DNA of 51,679 nt from an uncultured Acidobacteriota bacterium. Its GTDB lineage: Bacteria > Acidobacteriota > Terriglobia > Terriglobales > Acidobacteriaceae. The translations under genes and the position numbers were made by a program. The notes below the pieces were generated by a model. It saw nothing but the letters and a program-made list of their open reading frames with translations. It was not told the origin of the DNA and made no database searches. Shown here piece after piece: positions 34,646-41,572 of this stretch (positions are counted from its first letter, which is position 1; every line of letters begins with the position of its first letter). The DNA lies in the NCBI GenBank assembly GCA_903873705.1, contig CAIQPK010000055.1:1-51679 (forward strand), given 5' to 3'.

Positions 34646-35287
34646 ATGCGAAAACAATGGTTCGGTGATTCACGTGACTACGCGAAATGGAATTTTGTCT
34701 TTGGCAAGTCCCAAGGACATGACTCTGTTTGCTATATTGCGATGTCTCGACCAGATGAACTTCCAGAGCATATCCATCCAACCGTTAAGGCTTTTTTTGA
34801 TGAATACAAAAATTTAGACCTTGTTCGCAAGATGTTCTCGGGTCGCTACACTTCAGTGCTTTCTGACTATCACGTCGGAACTGCTCGAGCTTATTTTGCG
34901 GAAGCGGTCGATCGTATAACTGAGCTGCAAACTAAGGGCTCCGTCTTAATATTCATCGATCCAGACACGGGTATCCAACCTGTAAAGAGACCGAGCAGTA
35001 AGCACGTTCTTTACTCCGATCTTCACAGAGTTTGCCGTGCCCTCCAAAAAAGAGATGAACTCATCGTCTACCAGCACGCTCCAAGAATGAAAAGAGCTTC
35101 TTGGATCGATGACTGTTCGATTAGACTTTCCAATCAGCCTTGGTTCGAGCCTTTCGATTTAGAGACCCATTACGACCCAAAATGTGCATCAGACGCTTGC
35201 TTTCTTGTGATCCAAAAGCGACCAGATGACTTAGTTAGCACCCCACCAGATGCGGCGCCACCAACCCCACCAACTCCCGCGCCGTAA
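34646..35287 (+). CDS. AT-rich hypothetical gene, probably acquired
   Basis: A 213-residue protein unlike its neighbours in base use: codons such as TTT, GAT, AAA and ATT dominate. It opens MRKQWFGDSRDYAKWNFVFG and contains VLIFIDPDTGIQP, then a DELIVYQH strand; this 'FGD..D..K ... F.DPDTG' order suggests a conserved but unrecognised family, perhaps nuclease- or methyltransferase-like. The AT-rich composition stops near 35230 (FLVIQKRPDD). The last 18 or so residues (PPDAAPPTPPTPAP) are read from the antisense of the PIN gene, so the native C-terminus may be lost. It starts 2 nt after asnS. Confidence 0.75.
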   Translation: MRKQWFGDSRDYAKWNFVFGKSQGHDSVCYIAMSRPDELPEHIHPTVKAFFDEYKNLDLVRKMFSGRYTSVLSDYHVGTARAYFAEAVDRITELQTKGSVLIFIDPDTGIQPVKRPSSKHVLYSDLHRVCRALQKRDELIVYQHAPRMKRASWIDDCSIRLSNQPWFEPFDLETHYDPKCASDACFLVIQKRPDDLVSTPPDAAPPTPPTPAP

Positions 35288-35660
35288 TCACCTTCGTGCT
35301 CTTCCAGAACGCAGGAAAGTGCTTCACATTCCCCGTAATTAAATAGTCCGCCCGAGCCGCATCAGCGCACTCCAGAAACACATCGTCATCCGGATCACTG
35401 CACACCGCAATCCTTCGCTTCGGCACCACCAGGTGGCTTCGATTCTCGATGAGCTGCAGCAACTGCAGCCGCGCTCCCTTTGCAATCCTGAACTTCGGCC
35501 GCGCCAGCACCTCGGCATACTCTTCCAATATCTCAGCCGACACATACAGCCTCGCCGGCTTCGTCATCGCCAACAGCAGCGCAGTGCGCTGCAACCCCAG
35601 CGGCGTCAGCGCCGCCGACACAATCCCATTCGTGTCGAACACCAGCCGTAGCGGCAGCAT
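35235..35660 (-). CDS. PIN-domain toxin of a type II toxin-antitoxin pair
   Basis: A 141-residue PIN-domain protein of the COG1569 'putative toxin, PIN family' group. RLVFDTNGIVSAAL supplies the first acidic residue (VFDTN), EILEEYAEVL the second, and SDPDDDVFLECADAARADYL the C-terminal acids that hold Mg2+ for RNA cleavage. Its ATG shares one base with the antitoxin stop (TAATG), so the two are translationally coupled. Its 3' end overlaps the convergent AT-rich gene by 53 nt. The RNA target is unknown. Confidence 0.88.
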   Translation of the reverse strand: MLPLRLVFDTNGIVSAALTPLGLQRTALLLAMTKPARLYVSAEILEEYAEVLARPKFRIAKGARLQLLQLIENRSHLVVPKRRIAVCSDPDDDVFLECADAARADYLITGNVKHFPAFWKSTKVITARELVGLVAPHLVGC

Positions 35661-35968
35661 TACCGCTTCTTAGCCCGCTTCGCCGCCCTCGCCGCCTTGA
35701 TCTCCGCGTCAATCTGTCGCGAAGTCATACGACTGGTCCCATTACGCTGCGACGCTTCCCCAATCAGCCGCAGCACCTCCGGTTCCGGGGCCGCCATCTT
35801 CACGTAGTCGCGAAGGCTCAACAGCACGGCCTTCGGCGCACCGCGCTTTTCGATAACCAGCGACCGCTGCTCTTCATCCACCTGCTCCAGCAGCTTTCCA
35901 AAATGCGATCGCGCATGAAGCATCGAAACCACACCAGCATCGCGCTTCTCAATCGTCTGCGTCGCCAT
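35660..35968 (-). CDS. Phd/YefM-family antitoxin
   Basis: A 102-residue antitoxin that should bind and block the PIN toxin and repress the operon. The N-terminal Phd/YefM DNA-binding pattern is MLHARSHFGKLLEQVDEEQR, followed by SLVIEKRGAPKAVLLSLRDY. The C-terminus is Lys/Arg-rich (RAAKRAKKR), which is unusual for the toxin-binding arm. The toxin ATG overlaps its stop by one base. Confidence 0.87.
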   Translation of the reverse strand: MATQTIEKRDAGVVSMLHARSHFGKLLEQVDEEQRSLVIEKRGAPKAVLLSLRDYVKMAAPEPEVLRLIGEASQRNGTSRMTSRQIDAEIKAARAAKRAKKR

Positions 35969-36096
35969 AAACTCTTCACTTCACCTGTTTGAAATGTACA
36001 GTTCGTCCATGGGAGCGTCAAACGTCATCCCTTAAATCCAACGGGCGAGACCAGAACCCCAGCCTCGCCCGCCTAAACAATAAGCACTACCCATCC

Positions 36097-36774
36097 CTAC
36101 TTCTTAATATGCGGATTCACATACCCCGCCGGCAGAAACCGTTCCGGATCAGGCCGCACCGTCATGTACTCGATATGCTCCGGCACCTCCAGCCAGCCAT
36201 GCGGCACATCCGGCGGAATAATCACTACATCCCCCGGCTTCACCTCCCGAATCGAGCCATCCCCAGCCTTCACCCTGCCATTAAGCGACGGCCCGTTGTA
36301 GGTCGTCTTGGCGGCACTGTCGTTGGTCAACTCCACCCCGTCATAAACCGTCCCTCCGGTCACCAGAAAGCCCGACCCCGACACAATCAGGTACGTCTCC
36401 GTCTGTCCGTGGTGCACAATCACGTTGGTCGAGCCATCCGCATTCTTCTTGCGCTGCCCGTAAGCCACCACCCCCACCGACAAATTCTCCTTGCCGATAT
36501 CGACGCTCTTCAAACAGTGGTCGCCCTGAGGAATCGCCTTCAGCACATCCTCAACATCGCCGCGCTCGATAAACGTAGCTCCATTCGGCTTGGGCGTGGG
36601 ACGCTTCGGATCGGCCTTCGGCTGGTCCCATCCATCCGGCCAGCCTGCCGGACGTCCAGCCGCATTCTTCTGCGTTTCGGAGGGGAAAAACGGTGCCTTG
36701 GGTTTGGCGTCCTGGGCATAGCCCATCGTTTGCGACAAGGCGAATAGGGCTAACGTCAAAATGGTTTTTTGCAT
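36097..36774 (-). CDS. Secreted cupin-domain protein, paralogue A
   Basis: A 225-residue exported cupin. A signal peptide (KTILTLALFALSQTMGYAQ) is followed by a Pro/Lys-rich spacer and one cupin barrel: VIVHHGQTETYLIVSGSG gives the metal-ligand His-His-Glu motif 1, and PGDVVIIPPDVPHGWLEV gives motif 2 (P.G..H). It ends DPERFLPAGYVNPHIKK. GGAGAATC lies a few bases before ATG 36774, deciding the start over an upstream in-frame ATG. It is a tandem duplicate of the gene at 36943-37650 (nearly the same C-terminus), each with its own copy of the upstream promoter. The reaction is unknown. Confidence 0.87.
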   Translation of the reverse strand: MQKTILTLALFALSQTMGYAQDAKPKAPFFPSETQKNAAGRPAGWPDGWDQPKADPKRPTPKPNGATFIERGDVEDVLKAIPQGDHCLKSVDIGKENLSVGVVAYGQRKKNADGSTNVIVHHGQTETYLIVSGSGFLVTGGTVYDGVELTNDSAAKTTYNGPSLNGRVKAGDGSIREVKPGDVVIIPPDVPHGWLEVPEHIEYMTVRPDPERFLPAGYVNPHIKK

Positions 36775-36885
36775 TACGATTCTCCGTCTCCTGAATTGCT
36801 GACTAAATATCAAGCATTGCCATTCGGCCCATACCTATCTCGGGGACGATTAATGAGTTTGGCGCGCAAAACTACGCAGCTTCAA

Positions 36886-36926
36886 TCGGAGGCAACAGTA
36901 TGCCCGACCGCGCCAGCGACTGTACA
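36886..36926 (-). promoter_or_regulatory. Duplicated promoter of cupin paralogue A
   Basis: On the minus strand, TGTACA (36921-36926; 4 of 6 to TTGACA), an 18-bp spacer and CATACT (36897-36902; 4 of 6 to TATAAT). The whole 41-bp block matches 37763-37803, with spacing conserved to the base, and ends 122 nt before its ATG, as in paralogue B (123 nt). Confidence 0.65.
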
Positions 36927-36942
36927 CACCCGGACGCCTGCT

Positions 36943-37650
36943 CTACTTCTTAATGTGCGGGTTCACATACCCGATAGGCAGTGACCGCTCAGGGTCAGGC
37001 CGCACCGTCAGGTACACAACGCTTTCCGGAACATCCGCCCAGCCATGGCATACTTCCGGCGGAATAATCACCACGTCGCCCACATGAACCACGTGCCGTT
37101 CACCGGTCTTGATCCGCGCATGAGTAGACGGCCCGTTGTACGTCGTGTAGACGGTGCTGGTTTTCTCCGCTTCCGCGGCGTCGTAAATCTCGGTCGAGGT
37201 CACCAGCGTCCCCGATCCCTCGATCACCACATAAGCCTCTGTCTGGCCGTGATGCAAGATGCACCCCGCCGAGCCATCGGCGCTCGGTGCCTCCTTATGG
37301 TGCGAGACCACGCCAACCGACAAGTTCAGCTTGCCAATGTCGACACTCTTCAAATCATGATCGCCCGTGGGCTGGTCCTTCAGCACATCCTGCACATCGG
37401 TCGCCCAGATGTACGTCGGCCCATTGGGCTGGGGCTTGCCCTTGGCATCGCCAGCCGGCGCACTCGCGGCCACGGCCGAAAACGCACTCGCCAAAGGTGA
37501 GACAGGCGCACTCGGCGCAACTGCCGGCGCCTTATTCGCTGCCGTGGGAGCAGGGGCCATCGCAGCATGGGTGGTGGGCATACTCATTTGCGAGTACGCA
37601 ACGCTTGACGACAAGGTGAAAAGGGCACAGCTCAGAAGTGCTCGTTGCAT
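36943..37650 (-). CDS. Secreted cupin-domain protein, paralogue B
   Basis: A 235-residue exported cupin. A signal peptide (LLSCALFTLSSSVAYSQ) is followed by a long Ala/Pro/Thr-rich spacer (about residues 22-70) that paralogue A lacks in this form. The cupin motifs are CILHHGQTEAYVVIEGSG and VGDVVIIPPEVCHGWADV; the last 20 residues (DPERSLPIGYVNPHIKK) nearly equal those of paralogue A. Both share DHxLKSVDIGK-NLSVGVV before the barrel. GGAG lies 8 nt before the ATG. The spacer between the two genes holds the promoter of A, so they are separate transcription units that arose together with their promoter. Confidence 0.87.
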   Translation of the reverse strand: MQRALLSCALFTLSSSVAYSQMSMPTTHAAMAPAPTAANKAPAVAPSAPVSPLASAFSAVAASAPAGDAKGKPQPNGPTYIWATDVQDVLKDQPTGDHDLKSVDIGKLNLSVGVVSHHKEAPSADGSAGCILHHGQTEAYVVIEGSGTLVTSTEIYDAAEAEKTSTVYTTYNGPSTHARIKTGERHVVHVGDVVIIPPEVCHGWADVPESVVYLTVRPDPERSLPIGYVNPHIKK

Positions 37651-37762
37651 CGCATTTCTCCATCTTCCAAAAGGTGCTGATTACTGATCGAACCAGACGC
37701 ATTCGTCCCCGTTGAGGTCATGGGAGCAATAAGTTCTGGGCGCGGTACGGGAGCAGGCAGGA

Positions 37763-37803
37763 TCGGAGCCAACAGTATGCCCGACCGTGCCTTTTGCTGT
37801 ACA
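37763..37803 (-). promoter_or_regulatory. Duplicated promoter of cupin paralogue B
   Basis: On the minus strand, TGTACA (37798-37803), an 18-bp spacer and CATACT (37774-37779), in a 41-bp block shared with 36886-36926 (CGGTCGGGCATACTGTTG in common). Confidence 0.65.
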
Positions 37804-37909
37804 GAGCATTCTCTGCGCTTAGTGGGACGAGAAATGCAAGCTGCTTGCCACGCAGCACTTACCTCTGCCTCCCCCATAAGAAATCTCCGCCGGCCCCAGC
37901 CCATCTGCG

Positions 37910-37915
37910 TAAAAT
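37910..37915 (+). promoter_or_regulatory. -10-like hexamer TAAAAT
   Basis: TAAAAT (5 of 6 to TATAAT) lies 25 nt before the ATG at 37941, with AGAGG between as the ribosome site. It argues against the upstream start at 37914, which overlaps it. Confidence 0.45.
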
Positions 37916-37940
37916 GGAGATACTCCCTCCAGAGGCAGCC

Positions 37941-39548
37941 ATGCCCGTTCTCCAGGCCGCACCATCGACCGAAGCACCCCCAACCGCGCCTGCCTCCTCG
38001 CGCCCACTCACCTTCCCCGTCACCCTCGCCGCGCTCACCCTCGGCCTCCTCGGCACCATCGCCTACCGCGTCCTCGACGCCCCCTACTGGGAGTTCAACG
38101 CCCAGCGCCTGCTGCCCTCCCTCATGCTGGCCCGCGGCCTCACGCTCTTCCCTGAGCCCCGCGGCGGCGTCCTGCTCAGCACCATGTACGGCCCCGTCAC
38201 CGCCCTCACCTACCTCCCGGCCACGCTCGCACATACGCCCGTAGCCGCCGTCCTCATCGGCTCCGCGCTCACCGCCCTGCTCTCCTTCGCCGCTATCTTC
38301 CTGCTCCACTTCCGCCAGACACCGCGCCGCCCTTCGCTCGTCCTGCTCGCCTTCCTCACCACCGCATTCCTCGTCTGCCTCATCGACTCCACCCAGTACG
38401 CCTGCCTCCGCGTCCACGCCGACGGCCCCGCACTCTTCTATGCCATGATCGCCGTCACCTCCACCTCACTCCGAACCCGAAGGCCCTACGTCGGCATGGC
38501 ACTTTCCGCCCTCTTCTCCGCGCTCGCCGTCTGGGCCAAGCAGCCGTTAGTCGGCGTAGCACTCGGCCTCGGCCTTTACTACCTCATCGCAGAAGGCCCC
38601 CGAGCCTTCGCCCGCTTCAGCGTCTACGCCGCATCGGTCACCGCGCTCATGGGAGCGGCCTTCAGCCTCATGTGGGGCTGGCGGTCCATCGCCATCAACC
38701 TGCTCGACATCCCCAGCCACCACCCCTGGAAGCACCCCTCCAAACTCGTCGAACTCTTCTACTCCTACCGCACCTTCGCCCGCGACGACCTCGCCCTCAT
38801 CCTCCCCCTCGCCGCCTACATCCTCTTCCACGCCACCACCCGCCGCCCCTCGCTCGCCGCCCTCCGCGCAGCCGTCCGCGGCCAGCTCTGGATCGCTTCT
38901 CTCCTCGTCGGACTCTGCCTCATCCCCCTCTCCCTCATCAGCTACTCCAAGGTAGGCGGCGATACCAACAACCTCAGCTTCTGCACCCTCTTCCTGCTCC
39001 TCGCCCTCACCCTGCTCCTGCAGAAACTCGCTACCGAGCCCGATCCGCACTTCGCGCGCTTCGTAAAATCCCTCCTTCTCGTCGCCGCCATCGCCTGCGC
39101 CACCATCGAAGCCCCGCTCGCCGCCGCCATCCCCGGCCGCCTCCGCGGCCTCGCCAACACCGACCAGAACGTCGCCTTCAACTACATCCGCCAACACCCC
39201 GGCCAGGGCTACTTCCCCTGGTTCCCCACCGCCCAGCTGCTCGCCGACGACAACATCTACAACGGCGTCTACGGCCTCTGGAACCACGCCGCCGGCGGCT
39301 ACCCACCCACTGACGCCGCCTTCCGCGCCCACGTCCCGGCCAACGCGCACTTCGTCGCCTTCGCTCCCGGAGGAAGCCCCTGGGTCAACAACACCAATTT
39401 CCTCTGGCATCTACCCGAGTACACCTGCGCCACCACCGACCCGGCACTCCCCGGTTTCAAGCTCTACTACTCCCGCCCCGCCGCCCACTCCCTTAACATC
39501 CCCTGCATCCTCAACCCACCACCCGACCCCGACCTTCCCGTCAACTAG
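37941..39548 (+). CDS. Polytopic membrane protein, possible GT-C glycosyltransferase
   Basis: A 535-residue protein with about ten hydrophobic segments. STQYACLRVHADGPALFYAM carries an acidic motif in a loop, a pattern seen in some GT-C and DUF2029-like mannosyltransferases; no DE pair like that of the 15.6-20.5 kb paralogues was found near the N-terminus (RVLDAPYWEFNAQRLLPS has D and E in that place, but the context differs). The C-terminal 150 residues (NTDQNVAFNYIRQHPGQG, WNHAAGGYPPTDAAFR) form a soluble domain. The start is supported by AGAGG 5 nt upstream and a -10-like hexamer. Function is unknown. Confidence 0.75.
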   Translation: MPVLQAAPSTEAPPTAPASSRPLTFPVTLAALTLGLLGTIAYRVLDAPYWEFNAQRLLPSLMLARGLTLFPEPRGGVLLSTMYGPVTALTYLPATLAHTPVAAVLIGSALTALLSFAAIFLLHFRQTPRRPSLVLLAFLTTAFLVCLIDSTQYACLRVHADGPALFYAMIAVTSTSLRTRRPYVGMALSALFSALAVWAKQPLVGVALGLGLYYLIAEGPRAFARFSVYAASVTALMGAAFSLMWGWRSIAINLLDIPSHHPWKHPSKLVELFYSYRTFARDDLALILPLAAYILFHATTRRPSLAALRAAVRGQLWIASLLVGLCLIPLSLISYSKVGGDTNNLSFCTLFLLLALTLLLQKLATEPDPHFARFVKSLLLVAAIACATIEAPLAAAIPGRLRGLANTDQNVAFNYIRQHPGQGYFPWFPTAQLLADDNIYNGVYGLWNHAAGGYPPTDAAFRAHVPANAHFVAFAPGGSPWVNNTNFLWHLPEYTCATTDPALPGFKLYYSRPAAHSLNIPCILNPPPDPDLPVN

Positions 39549-39555
39549 AAAGCCC

Positions 39556-39723
39556 TCACCGCCGCCGCCTCAGCAGCAACACCACAAAAAGTATCGCCAG
39601 CACCACCCCCAACCCCCGCGGCCACACAAACCACCCGCCACTATTCGAGTACCCCACCACCACGCACCCCATCAGCATCGCCGAACACACCAGGCTTACC
39701 GCCGCCAACGCCAGCCTCATCAT
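39556..39723 (-). CDS. Small two-helix membrane protein
   Basis: A 55-residue hydrophobic protein. Helix 1 (LALAAVSLVCSAMLMGCVVVGY) is separated by a short loop with Gly and Trp (SNSGGWFVWPRG) from helix 2 (LGVVLAILFVVLLL), ending RRRR. AAGG lies 8 nt before ATG 39723; a second ATG follows directly. Its small size and clean hairpin topology support a real gene. It is convergent with the 535-residue membrane protein (7-nt gap) and divergent from the next gene. Function is unknown. Confidence 0.68.
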   Translation of the reverse strand: MMRLALAAVSLVCSAMLMGCVVVGYSNSGGWFVWPRGLGVVLAILFVVLLLRRRR

Positions 39724-39755
39724 CCCTACACCTTCGCACATCCGCGCTCATGCGA

Positions 39756-39761
39756 TACAGT
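39756..39761 (+). promoter_or_regulatory. -10-like hexamer TACAGT close to start codon
   Basis: TACAGT ends 7 nt before the ATG at 39769. No Shine-Dalgarno lies in between. Confidence 0.4.
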
Positions 39762-39768
39762 GGCAGCC

Positions 39769-40542
39769 ATGCCCTCCCCGCACAGCAAGGCCACCATCAT
39801 CGCCATGGCCGTCATCGCCTCGGCCTCGGCCACCCTGCTCCACGAAGGCGTCGGCCACGGTGTCACCGCCTGGCTCCGCGGAGACATCCCCACCGAGCTC
39901 ACCAGCAACCACCTCTCCTCGATCACGCCCGACCGCCTCGTCGATGCCGGCGGCACCCTGGTCAACCTCACCGTAGGCGCCGCCGCGCTCCTCGCCACCC
40001 GCATTCCGGCCATGCGCACGGCTCGCCACGCCAACCTCCATTACTTCCTCTGGATCTTTGCCGCGCTCAACCTCCTCCCCGGTGCCGGCTACTTCCTCTT
40101 CTCCGGCATCATTGGCTTCGGCGACTGGGAAGCCGTCATTCACGGCCTCCCGCACTACATCGCCCTGCGCATCGCCATGGTCCTCTTCGGCATCGCGCTT
40201 TACCGCTTCACCGCCGGCCTGCTCGCCATCGCCGTCCGTCCCTTCACCCCCGGCCGCGCCGACTACAACACCACCAGCCGCCTCCCCTACTACGCCGCCG
40301 GCATCTTCAGCTGCATCGCCGGCGCATTCGACCCCCTCGGCATCAAGCTCCTCCTCATCTCCACTATCCCCGCAGCCTTCGGCGGCTCCTCCGGCCTCAT
40401 GTGGGCCGACTCCCTCATGCCCCCCACACCCCCCACCAACCCCTTAACGGTAAAGCGGCAACCCCTTTGGTGGGTTGCCGCAATCATCCTCGGCGGAGCC
40501 TACATCGCCATCCTCGGCCCCGGCATTCACTTCAACCACTGA
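39769..40542 (+). CDS. Membrane protein with HEGVGH motif (M50-like fold?)
   Basis: A 257-residue protein with about six hydrophobic segments. The first helix ends ATLLHEGVGHG (H25, E26, H30), which resembles the HExxH zinc motif of site-2-protease (M50) membrane peptidases but has one extra residue (HExxxH). LNLLPGAGYFLFSGIIGFGD near residue 108 resembles the N.LPG/DG motif region of M50 proteins, where the third zinc ligand lies. It could be a divergent or inactive M50 relative. The ATG lies 7 nt after a -10-like hexamer. The hexamer/heptamer repeat region begins about 35 nt after the stop. Confidence 0.7.
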   Translation: MPSPHSKATIIAMAVIASASATLLHEGVGHGVTAWLRGDIPTELTSNHLSSITPDRLVDAGGTLVNLTVGAAALLATRIPAMRTARHANLHYFLWIFAALNLLPGAGYFLFSGIIGFGDWEAVIHGLPHYIALRIAMVLFGIALYRFTAGLLAIAVRPFTPGRADYNTTSRLPYYAAGIFSCIAGAFDPLGIKLLLISTIPAAFGGSSGLMWADSLMPPTPPTNPLTVKRQPLWWVAAIILGGAYIAILGPGIHFNH

Positions 40543-40576
40543 TCGCTCCAGTACACCGCTCAAAAAACCCGCAACC

Positions 40577-40635
40577 GTCATCGCGACCGAAGCATCGCGC
40601 ACATTGCGATGCGCAGTGGAGAGATCCCCGCATTC
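40577..40635 (+). repeat. CGACCGGAGC-type palindromic repeat, intergenic copy
   Basis: GTCATCGCGACCGAAGCATC ... GCGCAGTGGAGAGATCCCCG. Its ends match 28716-28764; the centre differs. It runs straight into the hexamer array. Confidence 0.75.
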
Positions 40636-40784
40636 GCACTTGCCGTTGCCTTTGCACTTGCCTTTGCACTTACCGTTGCATTTGCACTTGCCGTTGCCGT
40701 TGCCGTTGCCTTTGCCGTTGCCTTTGCCTTTGCCTTCGCCTTTGCCTTTACCTTTACCTTTACCTTTACCTTTACCTTTCTTTC
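40636..40784 (+). repeat. Hexamer array, TGCCTT/TGCCGT/TGCACT type
   Basis: About 24 consecutive six-base units: TGCCGT, TGCCTT and TGCACT mixed at first, then TGCCTT runs, then five TACCTT. Divergence falls from left to right, suggesting expansion at the right end. A minus-strand frame through it gives a KGKGKG/KGNGN peptide with no ribosome site and is not called as a gene. Confidence 0.95.
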
Positions 40785-40812
40785 TGTCATTCCCGAAGGG
40801 AATCTGCTTCTG
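40785..40812 (+). repeat. Short palindromic repeat, TCATTCCC family, copy 2
   Basis: TGTCATTCCCGAAGGGAATC, then TGCTTCTG; inverted arms ATTCCC/GGGAAT. Copy 1 is at 11175-11199. It separates the hexamer array from the heptamer array. Confidence 0.7.
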
Positions 40813-40832
40813 TTGTTGCTTAGCCTTTGCTT

Positions 40833-40903
40833 TATTCACTATTCACTATTCACTATTCACTCTCTACGCTCTACGCTCTACCCTCTACCCTCTACCCTCT
40901 ACC
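40833..40903 (+). repeat. Heptamer array TATTCAC x4, CTCTACG x2, CTCTACC x4
   Basis: Ten heptamers with one extra T at 40861. On the minus strand it begins 2 nt after the DinB stop and reads GGGTAGA four times (four GGG tracts spaced by 4 nt), then GCGTAGA, then GTGAATA. TATTCAC twice also occurs at about 27719-27733. Confidence 0.95.
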
Positions 40904-40905
40904 CA

Positions 40906-41457
40906 CTACTTCTCACTGCTCGGCGGCGTAATCCCCTTCAACCGCAGATAAAGCGCCAACTGCGCATACTGCTCGCTATCGTGCGAGGTATTCCCCCACA
41001 CGACGCTGATCCGCGACCGCTTTGACTTGAAGATCGTCATCACGTCAGCCAGGTTCGCATCGGTCAACGCGCCATAAGCCTTATCGCACGCGTCAAACGA
41101 CGCCTTCAGCGCCGCCACGATCGTCGCCTTGTCATCCGTATCCGCAGGCGGCTTGCCCGGAGCATCGCCGTTCATCACATTGCAGCTGGTCAACTGTGCT
41201 TCCGTCACATGGTTCAGAATCCGGGCATACGTCCGCACATCCGGCAGCGGTTTTGACGTGAATGCGTCCGCCGGCATCAATTCAGCCGACTTCAGCACAT
41301 TCACCTTGACCGCTTCATAGCTCCGCCTAGCCTCCGCCGCTGGCCCTGCCGCCGGTGCAGGAGTCGCCGCCGGCATCGCCATTCCCGCCATCTGCGCCAT
41401 CGCCACACCGCTCGACAACACCATCGCCGCCGCCACCATCAAACTCATTCGCCGCAT
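40906..41457 (-). CDS. Exported DinB-family protein
   Basis: A 183-residue protein. A signal peptide (LMVAAAMVLSSGVAMAQ) and a Met/Ala/Pro spacer precede a four-helix DinB/YfiT fold: YARILNHVTEAQLTSCNVMN carries the first His, and VVWGNTSHDSEQYAQLALYL the second with the helix-4 pattern. DinB proteins of this kind bind a divalent metal or act as thiol-dependent transferases (bacillithiol or mycothiol S-transferases). Periplasmic DinB proteins are a recurrent group in this phylum. GAGG lies 6 nt before ATG 41457. A GGGTAGA heptamer array begins right after the stop. Confidence 0.87.
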   Translation of the reverse strand: MRRMSLMVAAAMVLSSGVAMAQMAGMAMPAATPAPAAGPAAEARRSYEAVKVNVLKSAELMPADAFTSKPLPDVRTYARILNHVTEAQLTSCNVMNGDAPGKPPADTDDKATIVAALKASFDACDKAYGALTDANLADVMTIFKSKRSRISVVWGNTSHDSEQYAQLALYLRLKGITPPSSEK

Positions 41458-41572
41458 CCTTCACCTCGTTCTTTCCCACCCAGCCTACCCGTCACCCACC
41501 GCATCCACAAGTCTTCATTGACGAATGACATCCGACACGCGTATTTCCTTTCATGGGACAAGGAGGACCGCT

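Noticed and set aside
40444-40839. Minus-strand frame encoding a KGKGKG peptide
   Set aside because: It arises from the hexamer array; the start has no ribosome site and is within repeat DNA. Kept as a repeat, not a gene.
40577-40903. CRISPR array
   Set aside because: Units are contiguous hexamers and heptamers with no spacers and no cas genes nearby.
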